Notes under the pieces: model-generated
What the model saw: the letters and a program-made list of their open reading frames with translations, nothing else
Databases searched by the model: none
Told to the model about the DNA's origin: nothing
Shown: one piece after another, positions 36,151 through 48,726 of the stretch
Layout of the letters: each line of letters begins with the position of its first letter
Numbering within the stretch: the first letter of the stretch is position 1
NCBI GenBank assembly: GCA_951812925.1
Contig: OX638370.1
Location: 1,078,001 to 1,142,000, forward strand
Source of the DNA: Calliopum simillimum
Taxonomy: Eukaryota; Arthropoda; Insecta; Diptera; Lauxaniidae
Reading direction: 5' to 3'
Length of the DNA stretch: 64,000 bases
Made by a program: the position numbers and the translations under genes

Positions 36151-36430
36151 AACTTGTTTTCTGTTCCATTTCCGTTTTTTTGGTCGTTTTTCATCGTTTT
36201 GTGTATAAAAAGTAGGGGTAGGACATGCCACGTTTGTGACATTTGGGGTATATTTGCAAACTTTCCCAGTAGACCAATAATTATTTGGTGGTAAAATTGA
36301 TCCGATCTATTAGAAAAACATAGTTTCTAACTTATAGCGTAATTTTTTGTGAAAAAAAAGCCTACTGTATAGGTGAAATCACCAGAGGACACAAAAAGTA
36401 CAGTTATCTGAGAATCACCCATATACGGAT

Positions 36431-38585
36431 ATGTATGCATAACTAGAAAATAGTCGTAAAATTCAATATAATAGTTGAAAGTTCCTATCTTTTCCTTTAA
36501 AATCTAATTCAAATCTTTTTTTTTTTTTTTTTTTTTTTTGGAAGATATCCCAACCTTAAACAGTGTAAAAATGTAAGTAAAATAAAGTTTTCGCCATAAC
36601 TCAAAAAGGACTCAATCATCAAATCGAATCTCACGGATGAACTTTTTTTGTTCTAAGTAGTTGCATAGCTTCAAAATAGCAAAAAACAGTGTTTTTTCCA
36701 TTTTTAGGTTAGGATATCTCTAAAAAACTATATGAGATAAAGCAATTCCGAGGCCGAATTCGAATTCAGCATAGGAAAAATAACTATTTTTATTTGTGTT
36801 ATTATTATTATTTTTTTTTTGTTGTGTGGGGATAATGCCGCAACATAAAAGATCTGTTTTGTATATACTAAATTCTGTCCAGAGAAACAAAGAAAATACT
36901 TGATTTTTTACAGCATCGTAGAGCGCCTTTTTCCATGTTCAAGACAAGTGTGACAACGAAAAGTAATAAAACGCAAGTATCAGTGGTGGCAATAATATTG
37001 AAATAGCCATCGTCATAACTCAAAGGAATCACAAAACTTCTTAGCCGACCATCAAAATTGGTATCTGGTGGTATCGTTATTAATGTTGACTATTGGATGG
37101 TTCTTCTATGGGGTTGTGTGTGTAGTAGTGGCATTTCTGGCATTTACTTTGTACTTCCATGTCATTTAGCTTTTGATATGAAATTAGTGTAGGAGGGAAT
37201 GTGGTGTAGTTTTCTGCTGCGGTTGATGTTGCTGTGTAGAAACTTGTCGCTTGAATTGAGTCATCGTTACTTGGTTTGCTAGATTGTGGTAAGGTTAGAA
37301 TCACTTATCCTACGCCACGTAATCAATAGCGCTTCGCCTTGGTTGCTGCGGTGTAGAGTCAGCTTTTACAGCTGACTGGCCCCCTTATATAGATATTAGA
37401 AACATACATTTGTTTGCAAACATTTCATTCCCATTCCATGACATTTGGGAATGAAACTGAATTGAAGGCGAATACGCGAGAATTAGCTTTATAGAGCTAT
37501 GAATGCTCAGCGCAATAGAAACTGTTAAATAAGAGGAATTTTATTGATAAAGTATCAAATAAGGAATCTCCTAAAGCTATGCAACATTTTAAACGAAAAT
37601 TGTGTCGCAATACATTGTAACTGACGCCTTGGAAACCAGTCATTGCATACTTTTAGGAATGAAACGAAGCAACTTTTTTGAACAAAATGCATCATAATAT
37701 TTTAAACGCCTATGTTTAACCTGAAAGAAAGAACCCTTTGCATACTTTTAGGCGTGCATATTTGTAAAAGGTAGCTGTAGCATATTTGTGAAATGTCGGC
37801 CTTATTTCATATTAGACAATGTCAATTGCTTCCTATCGTCATTATGATTAACAATTTTCTTATCAGCTTTTGCAATTGCCCCATTTATGTCTACTTACAC
37901 ACGCTGCTGTATGTATATATGTATGTGTGAGATGATTTATCGCTGGAAACTCTGAACTAATTTGCACTCCATTATTTTATGGTAAAACATCGATTTAGGT
38001 TTATCGCTGGGCTAATTGCTTTTTCCAGTGTTGAAGCATAAATTGAAAAACATCAGCAGTAGCAAGAACTTTAAGCTGTTTTTGCGGTTTATGAGTGTAA
38101 GTGTTGGGTTTTTTTTATTTCTTGCTGCTGCTGTCAATATTTGCTGTAATGGCTTTGATTGAAATCGAGTTCAAGGATAAGGAAAATAATTAATGAGTTC
38201 ATTGAGCATTGCTGTTGCCGCCATAAAATGTTTTTTTTTTATTTTATTAAGTGCTAAAAATTAACAACGTTCTGTCGTTTATAACTTGTCTTCCTTTGTC
38301 ACTTAGTGTGCTCAAAAGTATGCAATGATTTTTGACTTTCAACAAATCGTTTTATTGCACCGTTTCCTTAATAATACTACGTTTTCACCGGAGGCTTACG
38401 AGGTGATTTACGGCTGTTTCGAGATTTAGCTTTAAATCTCAGAGCAAATCGCGGTATTTACCGTACAAACATAAATCTATTTCTCTGGAGATTTATTTTA
38501 AATCTGCATATAAATCTCGGCAGGGCTACCGATGTTATGCTATTTTCTATAACTCCGAATGGGCGATAAACCTTAAGAAGAAAAG
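36431..38585. other. Non-coding stretch within ttv intron
   Basis: No gene recognised. T-run at 36517-36539. The patch 38380-38560 has short self-complementary 'gattta...taaatct' phrases that might belong to a small MITE. Confidence 0.45.
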
Positions 38586-38589
38586 GAAA

Positions 38590-39243
38590 CTAGTAAGGGT
38601 ATAACCTTTGGCCTGGCTAAACATTAATTATCCTACACTGCAGTATTTTTGAAATTTTGCTTATATAAGAGGTGCCAAGCTCTCTTGTCCGAGTTCACCC
38701 AGCTTTTTACTCAGAGCTTGCTTGTCTGAGTGAAATTTGGTTGAAGTGTCTCAAAAAACGTTTTCAGTAAAGCGTTTGGAAGCTTTTGCTAATAAGGGAG
38801 TTGACACGCTCTCTTGTCCGAGTTCGTATAGTTTTAGCTCAGAGCGTGCAATTATAGTCCTTAAAATTGGATTGAAATTTTTTTGGAATATCTCAAAAAA
38901 CTCTTTCAGTATAGCGTTTTGAAACTTTTGCTTATAAGGGAGGTGCCACGCCTTTTTGTTCGATTTCACGCAGTTTTTGCGCTTACAATTCGTAGTATTT
39001 ATGAGTATTTTGGTTGCATTGTCGTGAAAAATACTCCTCAAGTTGCATTTTGAATATATTTTTTGTATAGGCGGTAGGAGTGTTCGTTGTCCGATTTCGC
39101 TCACTTTAAATCCCACGAGCAAACGGAGCCAGAATACCAAATTTCATTGAATTATCTTGCTCAGTTTTCCCAAAAAATTTATTTCCACGCACAGCCAGAA
39201 AGACGGACATGGCTATATCGACTTAGGAGGTGACACCCAGTTT
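38590..39243 (+). repeat. Interspersed repeat family A, copy 4
   Basis: Head 'actagtaagggtataacct...ggcctggctaaacatta', three internal blocks each containing 'gcttataNgggaggtgcc' or a variant, then the '(g)cggtaggagtgttcgttgtc' block and the 'cagccagaaagacggacatgg' block. The tail is lost near 39240. Confidence 0.8.
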
Positions 39244-39391
39244 AGATATACAGATCTCATCGTATAGATCGCATCGCAGCTAAACGTTCGGTAGAACCAT
39301 ATACCATAGTATAAGATTTGCATATGCTAGAGCGGCTTTTACCGTTTTTTTTTTTTTTTCTGTATAAAAATCTACGTGAAATAATCTTTTT

Positions 39392-40262
39392 ATACCCTAC
39401 ACCCAGGGTATATTCACTTTGTCCTTCCGTTTGTAACGCTGAGAAGGAGGCGTGGCAGGTATAGAAAAGTATATATATTCTTGATCAGCGTCAGCTCCTG
39501 AGTCGATATAGCCATGTCCGTCTGTCTGGCTGGCTGGCTGGCTGGGTGGCTGGCTGGGTGGCTGGCTGGGTGGCTGGCTGGGTGGCTGGCTGGCTGGCTG
39601 GGTGGCTGGCTGGGTGGCTGGCTGTGTGTTGAAATACACTTTTTGGGAAAACTGAGCAAGATAATTCAATGAAATTTGGTACACTGCCTCCGTCGTCAAA
39701 GTTAGCTCGGGGGATTGAAAATGAGCAAAATCGGTCAACGGACACGCCTACCGCCCATACAAAAATTATATTCAAAATGCAATTTTAGGAGTATTTTTCA
39801 CGACAATGCAACCACAATACATATAAGTACTACGAATTGTAAGCGCAAGCTCTGATAAAAATTTGAGCGAATTCGGACAAGAGGGCGTGGCACCTCCCAT
39901 ATAAGCAAAAGCTTCAAAACGCTTTACTGAAAGCGTTTTTTGAGATATTCGAACCAAATTTGACTCAGACACTAAGAATTATAAATGAAAGCTCTCAGCA
40001 AAAATTGGGTGAAATCAGACAAGGGGGCGTGGCACCTCCCATATAAGCAAAAGATTCAAAATGCTATACTGAAAGAGTTTTTTGAGATAATCCAACTAAA
40101 TTTCACTCTGACACTAAAAACTATAAATGCAAGCTCTGAACAAAAACTGGGTGTACTCGGACAAGAGGGCGTGGCACCTCCCATATAAGCAAACTTTTCA
40201 AAATACTGCAGTGTAGGGTATTTATTTTTTGGCCAGGCCAAAATTTACACTCTTACTAGTTT
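39392..40262 (-). repeat. Interspersed repeat family A, copy 5 (inverted relative to copy 4)
   Basis: Reads from family tail (ataccctacacccagggta, 'gaaggaggcgtggcagg') to head ('ggccaggccaaaatttacac', 'cttactagtt'). Three internal blocks each contain 'gagggcgtggcacctcccat' or a close variant. This is the longest and best-preserved copy in the window and includes an expanded tetranucleotide array. Open frames here (for example 39397-39738 on -) translate the array and are not genes. Confidence 0.85.
39527..39624 (-). repeat. Tetranucleotide array (CAGC/CACC) inside repeat A copy 5
   Basis: About 98 bases of GGCT units with regular GGGT interruptions (GGCTGGCTGGGTGGCT). Copies 1 and 4 have only 'cagccagccagac' or 'cagccagaaagac' at this site, so the array expanded in copy 5. 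Confidence 0.9.
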
Positions 40263-40269
40263 TTTTTTT

Positions 40270-41080
40270 TTGTTCAATTTTATTAAATTTTCGTTAAATG
40301 TTAAAATTTTTGAAAATATTTCCTGTCTTAATTTTTATTTATAGCATTATTAAAAATGTCATGTCGTGAATATCCTGAAGCCTTGTGTTGTACGAAAATA
40401 AACCTCCATTTGTTTTCACATTGTTGCTGTCGCTTGATTTCAGTTTCACCTATTTTTGTCCAGCTACGGTTACACCCAGTGCCACCTCCTTTGTTACGTT
40501 TGATTTATGCGCGACGATTTAAAAATGAATTGTTGCACCATTCAAGTAGCAACACCCGGAAGCACTGAGCAGCTGGCGCTACTGACAATGATACAAACTT
40601 TCCAAATAGACCTATGTAAAATCGTTTATGCTTTTGCATGTGCTGGCCAATATGTGAATTGGTGTCTGAGCACTGCAAATTAACGCTCATTTGCTTAGCA
40701 TTGCACAGTGGTTGGAATAATGTGTATCACCTTGAAGCGAATCAATGAGTAGTACAGAACGGCCATTTGTATAAATTTCGAGATAATGTCAAGAGATGAA
40801 ATAAATTAATTTAACTCATACTCTGCTTATGCTATATGCACATATAAATCATAAATTTATCTACATACCCCCTGCACACTCTAAAACCCCTACTAATTAA
40901 GAGATATTTCCGCATGATTCTAGCTGTATTTGTCACATGTTGAGATGGAAACGCATGTTTTTTTTTGTTTTGCTCTAGTAATGACGTAAACCTTGTTACT
41001 ACAATTTTTGTTTTTCAAAAATTCATTGCATATATTTAGGCTTATTTAGTTTTGGATGATTTCGTTAAAGTGTTATAGTC
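40270..41080. other. Non-coding stretch within ttv intron
   Basis: No gene or repeat recognised. Confidence 0.45.
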
Positions 41081-41081
41081 C

Positions 41082-42761
41082 GGGAGCCGCTGACAGTAAA
41101 ACTGCACTTACACCGATTTTCAAAATTTTTACATGAATGGATAGTGTGTGGTCATAGGTACAATTTAAGCTTGGTGTGCCGCGATTTATCCTGGCACCAC
41201 TATTTTTTAGCAATTTTTGAAATTTGCATTTTTGGAAGCAAATCGCACTCATACGGATTTTAATTTAAAAAACGCCATTTTGTTGCAAATTTTTTTTAAT
41301 TGAAGAAAAGTTTGGTGTGCCAACTGATATCCTGGCACAAAGGTCTGGCACACCGATTTAAAGGACATAAATGCAAAGAAATTTTTTTTTTTTTTAATTT
41401 GCTTGTTATAGCTCTACTTGGTGACATAGTACAAAGCCTAACCAAAATACCTGTCATACCAATTATATCTAGTCCAGCGATGAACATTAAAACCATTTGA
41501 AGAGTGGAACGTAAAACGTCATCAGCAAAGAAAAGCAAAATTTCCGTGCAAATATCACTATAAAACACGAACAACCATTACGTGCACAGCGAGCTGACAT
41601 GCTTGATGTGCTTGAAAATTACCACCAAAATACAAACTTTTTCAACTTGTCTTCATCTTCAAATTGAATTATTTTTTCATTCGCTGTGTTACATTGATTA
41701 CAAATGAAAAAATTCATTTTGAAATATTGAAGAAAAAAGTGCAACACGGTTTGAATTCGTTCAAGCGACGGATATTATTGAAACAATAACTAAACTCCCT
41801 ACACTGATTAGGACATTGAAAAGTTCAGAATGTCATAACAGACATATTTTCATAAGAAACAGTTGATCCAAAAAAAATTTTAAGCAATACGCTCCATGCC
41901 AAGTTGTCGTGAACTAAAAAAGGTTAAAGTACTCTTGAGCCCTTAGTGAATTAGAAAAAAAAGTTTTTGAAATAGGTTTACCTACTACTTTTTGAAATAC
42001 AAAAGGCTCAAAAATGGTATCTTTAAAAAAAAAAAAAAAACAAAGAACCGACACAAGAATAGTCATTTTCAATGTATTTGTCCGTATGTTTTTTAAGATT
42101 TCCAAACCTAAAGTTCAAAAATACGTTTTTTGAGCTTATTAAGAAAGCGCACAAAATTGTTTTGCTGTTTGCTATTGGTCTTGAATGATTTTTCTCTAGA
42201 ACATATCGGGGGTTATCGTGAATCAAGATTCCCCGGGAATTTTCTTAAACTTCAATAGAGAATGCACGGCAGCTCGAGAAAATTCCCCGGGAATCTTGAT
42301 TCACGATAACCCCCATCATCATTTCAAAATCGCTTGGCTACACAACTATGATATCTGAGGTTGAGGATATATTATAAACTGGTATGACAGGTATTTTGGT
42401 TAAGCTTTGCACTATGTCACCAAGTAGAGCTATAACAAGCAAATTAAAAAAAAAAAAAAAAATTCTTTGCATTTATGTCCTTTAAATCGGTGTGCCAGAC
42501 CTTTGTGCCAGGATATCAGTTGGTACACCAAACTTTTCTTCAATTAAAAAAAATTTGCAACAAAATGGCGTTTTTTAAATTAAAATCCGTATGAGTGCGA
42601 TTTGCTTCCAAAAATGCAAATTTCAAAAATTGCTAAAAAATAGTGGTGCCAGGATAAATCGCGGCACACCAAGCTTAAATTGTACCTATGACCACACACT
42701 ATCCATTCATGTAAAAATTTTGAAAATCCGTGTAAGTGCAGTTTTACTGTCACCGGCTCCC
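41082..42761. mobile_element. Large foldback element with ~380-bp terminal inverted repeats
   Basis: 41082-41465 and 42380-42761 are inverted copies with very few differences, starting GGGAGCCG(C/G)TGACAGTAAA and running to 'acctgtcatacca'. The middle (about 900 bp) is unique except for a second, perfect 38-bp inverted repeat at 42208-42314. No transposase frame. Structure as in foldback (FB-type) elements; superfamily unknown. Confidence 0.85.
42208..42314. repeat. Perfect 38-bp inverted repeat with 31-bp loop
   Basis: 42208-42245 (GGGGGTTATCGTGAATCAAG, then ATTCCCCGGGAATTTTCT) is exactly complementary to 42277-42314. Each arm contains the internal palindrome TTCCCCGGGAA (centre imperfect by one base). 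The loop is 42246-42276. Confidence 0.95.
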
Positions 42762-42769
42762 TGCCTATT

Positions 42770-45700
42770 AGCAGTAAAAAAAAATTTTTCCCGTAACAAT
42801 TTATGCTGCCTAGTAGGGACAACAACAATTTTTGCCCCACTGTGCATAGTTACACATATTGTTTATACGTTCATTTGTTCATTCACTGACGCGCAAATGA
42901 CTTTACGCATTCCATCCAGAGTTTTCGATGTCCTTTGGCTTTTGCTATACCAATATTTTCAGCATGTCAAATGCATGGCTGAACTTTGGCTCGTTACATA
43001 AAACTTTTCTCATATGTGAACAGTATGAAGAATAAAAAAAAAAGAAAAGAATTGCAAAATAAACTATGTCGCCTACGCTGCACCTGAAATTCGTTCACAC
43101 AAAACGTTGCGGAACGGCGACTCAACATTGGTTGCTCCGCGCCAATTGTCAACCTGTGCCGTCAAGTTCCCGCGTTGTTCACATTGCTTTTCCTTTGGGC
43201 TATTGCAACTTCTGCTTCTAGTGGCCTTTTCTCTTTAATATTGTAATTCGATATAAAAAGTTGCCTTGGCTGGGTCCAACATTATTTTGTGTCACAGTTG
43301 AAATGACTGCATCTCCCGCCCTTGCCCCTCATGTCTGGCACACACTGAACGTTTGAGTGATTTTTTGTTATTTTGACATTTGTGCGGAAAATCAAATTTC
43401 CATTTTGAGGAGAAAAGTTTTCCATTTGACCAATTTGGTCGTTTGCATATAGTAGCAAAGTCCTTGACTGCGTAATTTTTGTATGACGGTGCAGAATGAC
43501 CATCAGGGTATCTCATGGTAACCTTGGTTGATTTGAGAAAGTTAAGCAATTGACTTCTTAATTATTTATGTCTAATTGAATGTTGAAGAGTTTTTCAAAT
43601 TGCAAAATAAAAAGTTGAAACGGTAAAGAAGGAATTGCCAGTAATCTTCTCCTTTGAGTCAGCGAGAAATTGGAGCCTTTTATTCGGAGTGTATTGACCT
43701 TATAAATTTGTGATTTTTGTTGTGGATCTTGAAAGTTTCAAAGTTTGTTGAAAAGCTGTCACTTTCAACTTTTTATCTTAACTTTACTTTTCTTAAATGT
43801 CTGTTTTTGATGTGCCCTATTTTTTCCACTACATTAAATAAACTGTTTCGACTTGAAGCAATTTCTTTAAAGTTTTCAAAAAAATAGCAATAAATTTTCA
43901 AAATCAGTCATAAATTTCATATTCCTTAGTACGTAGCGTTTGAGCTCCTTTTTTGTTTTCATCCTGTATCCTTTTTGGTTTGTGCAAGCATCCGTTACTA
44001 AAGAAAGAAAACAAAACGGAACAAAATAAATTTACAAAAAGCATCATACAATACACACTCACACACGCTCTCGATGCCCATTCGAAAAATAAACGCCTTA
44101 TCCAGAGCGAGTGCATTGAAGGCGATTTGTACACGTAGGCAACCCTTTCACTTAATAGCTTTTCAATTCATATGAATTTCAACCGCACCAGCCCCACTGC
44201 TGTCAGCCATAACAAAACATTGGCTCTCCCCAGTTGTTTGCTTGCAAACTTTTCACAACAACAATAAAAACAACACCAGTGACAGGAGCAATTTTGTTAT
44301 TCTTCCACTTCTTGCCATTTTCCTGATTTGGTTTTTGATGAGCATATCATCCGTCAGACATTTGAAGTATCTCCATCGTTTATGTTTGTGGATTAAAAGG
44401 GGTGCTCACGGCAAAACAGGAGAGGTGGATGCCATTAGAGTAAGAGTGTAGAGTTTTTTTTTTTTTTGTAGTTGCTGCTATGATCCGGCTGCTTAAAGTT
44501 CATTCATGCATCAAATTGATTTAGGCCCAAACAAGCTTTGATTTTAACCCTTGAAAGCGTCGTTGCTGTTGAGCCACCGGAAAAAGGGATAAACACCATG
44601 GCTGTTTACAGGAAGGGTGTAGCCAGTTTAGCATTGGCGTTAGTAATTTTCTAGCTCATAAAAATCCATTCTCTACCTCTTAACAATCGGTATTATGCAG
44701 TGGGACGAACTTAAAAATCCGTTAAATTGAATTGATTAGTTTCGTCATCGATCAATCAGGAATGATTCTATAATACTGCAGTTAGTTCATTAGTTGATTT
44801 TCGCATTGAGATTGTGTCAGTCATTCTACGAAAATCTGGTACCTATAAAAAAGTGATTAACAGTTACCTCACGCCACACCCGGTGATGTTTCTTTGTTAT
44901 CGTGCTTTTGAAACGTTGGAAATATGACAATTTGTAGTTGTATGTTTCTTGAATGAAATATTTTCAGAGTAGTTCAGGATGCGATTTTTAAGAACAATGA
45001 GAAAATGCATCTCTTCTCAGTTCGTAGATCTTCGCCCTACTGTGCATAACCCATTTATCAAGTTTGTTAACGGACGTTCTAGTCATATAGCTAAGAGTCA
45101 GAAGACCCCAACTGAACCAGTATTCGTGCATTTTTACGTACTTCAAAATGCTCTGTTTTACCCAATGCCCCACTGTGGTGTTGAACCACACTGTTGTTTG
45201 CAAAGCAAAGCAAAACAAAAGCTGAGAAAGTAAATGGTCGTGGTCATTCAGGTTGGTTTTGCTTGTTAAACATTTTTAGGAAATTTTGAATGAAACTCGT
45301 ATATAGCCGTTGGTGCCGTTTCACCTTAACCGCTGTCTTCCTTCTCCCACATTGAGGAGAAATTTCTGTTTTTACGCTTAACAGCTGCCGTGACCTGACT
45401 CAATAAATAATATGATGTGAAAATCCAACAATGTCGGACATGCAGTGACCTAATAAACCAACGTAAACCGATGAAGAATGATGACTTCCAAGTGTATTTG
45501 TTGTAGGAAGGAAGGTAAGAGTAGTTTAGTCACAAAAACAAAAACGAAAAAATGGAAAAAAAAATCACGGAAATGGGTTAAACTGGTGAAAGAGACGACG
45601 CGTCGTCTTAACAACTTTAAAATGCTTTGTGTGACCGGCACTACGTTGATGTAAGCAGCAGGAGCGGGGGACAGACGCAAGATAGCAGACACTAAGCATG

Positions 45701-47090
45701 TGCTTTGCTTTTTTTCGGCTTTGTGTCAAACTGTTCAGAATTTGGGTTGTGAATAACGACGGAAATGGTAAAGTTATAAACTTGCTTATTTAGGGATTAC
45801 AATCAAGTGAGATTGAGATAATTAGGTAATGCATTAATTAGGGTACTATCGTTGTTGCTTTAAAGTGGCTATATTATATTTTGAGGGTTTTGTTTGTATT
45901 TGCATATTTTAAAATCGTTGCATAGCCACTTTGAAAATTTGTTCTCTCCTGATTTGGCCTATGATTAGCCTAAGTAAAATCAAAGTTTTACTTCGATTTC
46001 CTATGAAAGTAACATCATATCATATTTCATTCTAAACTTTCGCATTAATGTATTCATGTATCAAAAATTAGCATTTTTTACATCTAATATCCCTTAATTG
46101 TCCATTATGCCCATAAAGCTTTCAAAGTTTCATTACAACTGCTGTTAAACTTTAACGATATCATTTAAATCTTTGCCTCTTCCGGCTTTTACGACTATTT
46201 TCAATTAAATTTCTCTGCTGCTGCTGCTGCTTGAACTCATTTAACTATGCGCTTCCTGCGAGTATCTTGACTACTTCACAACGCTCATCTATTAGACAGG
46301 GTATAATGATTCATTAGCAAGTCCACAAAGCGTTTTGTGTTTACCTTGTGATGAGAAACTTTTTCTTTTTTGAATTCCTAAACTATTGTACTGGCCTGTA
46401 CTAAGTTTTCCCAGCATCCTTTTACAACCCTCGCATCCTCCCTTCCTGGTTTTATATTAAATTCTTCTTGCCTGCTTTATCGCTTTTTTTAATTTCCATA
46501 TCAACGGAATCTTTGCTCCATAATCATTTTCTTAACAACTCTTTTTCTTGTCTTGATTATCTTACCTCCTTTTGTACCGTAACAACTTAAACAAAAGTGG
46601 ATTAAATTACGTAACACGAGTGGTGCGTCTTCTACCACACAAAAACCGAGTCTTTCGTTTCCTCCCCCTTACATGCTGCTGCGGCTTACTGGTTTTCCTG
46701 GACTTTTGTACGGCCGCAAGTAAAACTTTGCGCTTCTTCGCCTTTGTTCATTTTGTTTTTTCTCTTGGTCCTTGTTTGTTTTCGCTAATTCACCGCTGCC
46801 TTTGTTTTTTTCTTTACATTTTACTCCTGGTTTTTTTTTTTACTTAACTCGTTTTAGTTTAAGAAAAGTTTTTCCCAAACTTGTTGTCTTAGTTGTTATT
46901 GTTGTTGTTGTCGCAGACGTAGGCGTAGGTATGGCATCTGTGCGAAGGTGAAAATCTTTATGCGAATTCTTCGGCCAAGTTCTGCATTTGTTGCTTATGA
47001 AAGTTGGCGCTAAGTTACCACTAAGTGGCCCAGTGCAAAACGAGAAGCAGTTGGAATTTGGTCTGAATAACTTTGTCTTGGCTTATTCAG
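42770..47090. other. Non-coding stretch within ttv intron
   Basis: No gene recognised on either strand. Some open frames (for example 44979-45233 and 46572-46847) have no recognisable motif. Confidence 0.45.
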
Positions 47091-47091
47091 G

Positions 47092-48726
47092 GTCGCTGAT
47101 TCCGCATCTGGTAACCGTTTTTTCCTATCAGGTCTGAGGTCGAAATTACCTTTGAGTTAAAGCGTTGAAAACGCTATTTTCACACATATGGCGTACATCC
47201 AGGAAGTAATATAGTTCACGTTTGCCAACGGTATCGAAAACCACTGATCTTCCCCTCTAAATCACAAATTTAACTCTTCCAATTGTATCATTACTTTCTG
47301 AGATATCCATTAAAGTAAAAGTATCTCAACTCCATAGAAATTTAATGAATTTTGCATAAATTTTCGATACTGTCACTTCAATTGTATGATATCTAAGAAA
47401 ATAATGATCCAATTGAAAAAGTTTAAGTCATGGTTCATGAGAAGTTGTCTCTGTGATTTTCGAAAACCGAAAATTTTTTTAGAGTTCGTGGTCCGTTGAG
47501 AACAGTTCTGGAGTTCTTTCAAAAAATTCGAAATAGTTCTGCGAAATTGGACCAAATACCGTTCTTTTGCTCAGTGCCAGATTTTTCACGTAGAGGAGTT
47601 CTGATAACATTTTGGAGCTTACAAGAAAGATTTCTTTACATTTTTTTGTTTTGGTATATATTTTTTTTTCTCAAAAAAGTTTCCAACAAAAAAAAGTTTT
47701 GATTACATTTCTGGATAGTGCTTGAAGAGTTATAAGAAAATCTTAGTAACATTTTTCCGAAATATTTGTACTTTTGATTTTAATCGAAAATCAAAAATCT
47801 TTGCTGTTTTTTTTCTAAGTATCCGAAAATGAAAAAGTTATGTATCTAAATTTTGTTCTATCCTATCTGAAGATAAAATGAACAGTACAAATATTTCGGA
47901 AAAACGTTATGGGGATTTTCTTTGGAACTCTTTGAGCCCTATCCGGAACTCCAATCAGAACTCCTCTACGAATAGTCCTTTTCGGATACTTAGTAAAAAA
48001 CCGAAAATTTTTTCTAATTTTTCGATTAAAATGAAAAGTACAAATATTTCGGAAAAATGTGAAGAGGATTTTTTTTACAACTCTTTGAGCGCAACCTAAA
48101 ACTCCAATCAGAAATCCTCTACGATAAAATTTTCATTTTCGGTTACGGTTCGGTTAAGAAAAACCGAATTTTTTTATGATTTTCGATTAAAATGAAAAGT
48201 ACAAATGTTTTGGAAAAATGTCATTTAGATTTTCTCTAGAACTCTTCGAGTTCCATCCAGATCTATAATCAAAAATTTTTTTTGTAAAAATTTTTCAAAA
48301 AAAAAGTTTCTAACAAAAAAAAAAAGTATAAAGAACTCCCGAACTCTGTCTTGTGAGCTTGAAAGTGTTATCAGATCTCCCCTACGTGAAAAACATGGCG
48401 CTGAGCAATTAACGGTACTCCTTCGATTTTTGGTCCAATTTCGCAGAACTATTCCGAATTTTGTGAAAGAACTCCAGAATTATTCCTAACGGACCCAAAA
48501 CTCTAAAAAAATGTTCGGTTTTCGAAAATCACGGAGCCAACTTCACATGAGTAAGGTTTAAAGAAGAAGATCGGGGCCATTCGATGCCGTTGACAAAAGT
48601 GAACTACACTTCTTTCTGGATGTACGCCCTATATCTTGAAAAAGCGTTTTCTGTACTTTAAAGAAGGGATAATTCGGAACACGGACCTGTTAGAAAAAAA
48701 CGATTGGCAGATTAGGAATCAGCGAC
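47092..48726. mobile_element. Large foldback element with internal ~155-bp tandem units
   Basis: 47092 onwards (GTCGCTGATTCC) pairs with the reverse complement of sequence ending at 48726. Similarity continues inwards for more than 500 bp per arm, including 'ggcgtacatcca', 'gtgattttcgaaaaccgaa', 'tctgcgaaattggaccaaa' and 'ttttcacgtag'. The central part repeats a block starting ATGAA(A/C)AGTACAAAT near 47877, 48031 and 48191 (period about 155-160 bp). Non-coding. Confidence 0.8.

Larger units (their letters stand above)
32761..36430. repeat. Composite repeat region with GCCACGTTTGTGACA motifs
   Basis: The motif (G)CCACGTTTGTGAC(A) or a one-base variant occurs in the same orientation near 32964, 34059, 34088, 34170 and 36229, with CAACGTTTGTGACC near 32945. 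GGTGATTCTTAGATAACTGT near 32769 matches the reverse complement of about 36395-36415. The region looks like one large repeat into which the palindrome at 33200-33975 and the minisatellite at 34645-36150 are embedded. Confidence 0.5.

Noticed and set aside
37080..37304. - strand frame ending with a CQKCHYYTH motif resembling a gag zinc knuckle
   Set aside because: The rest of the frame shows no gag similarity and the motif lacks the final Cys of CCHC; chance is likely.
39397..39738. 113-codon frame with a PSQP repeat
   Set aside because: Translation of the GGCT/GGGT array within repeat family A; other copies of the family do not keep the frame.
42591..43001. 136-codon open frame
   Set aside because: It begins inside the right arm of the foldback element, where the left arm supports no coding function, and has no recognisable domain.
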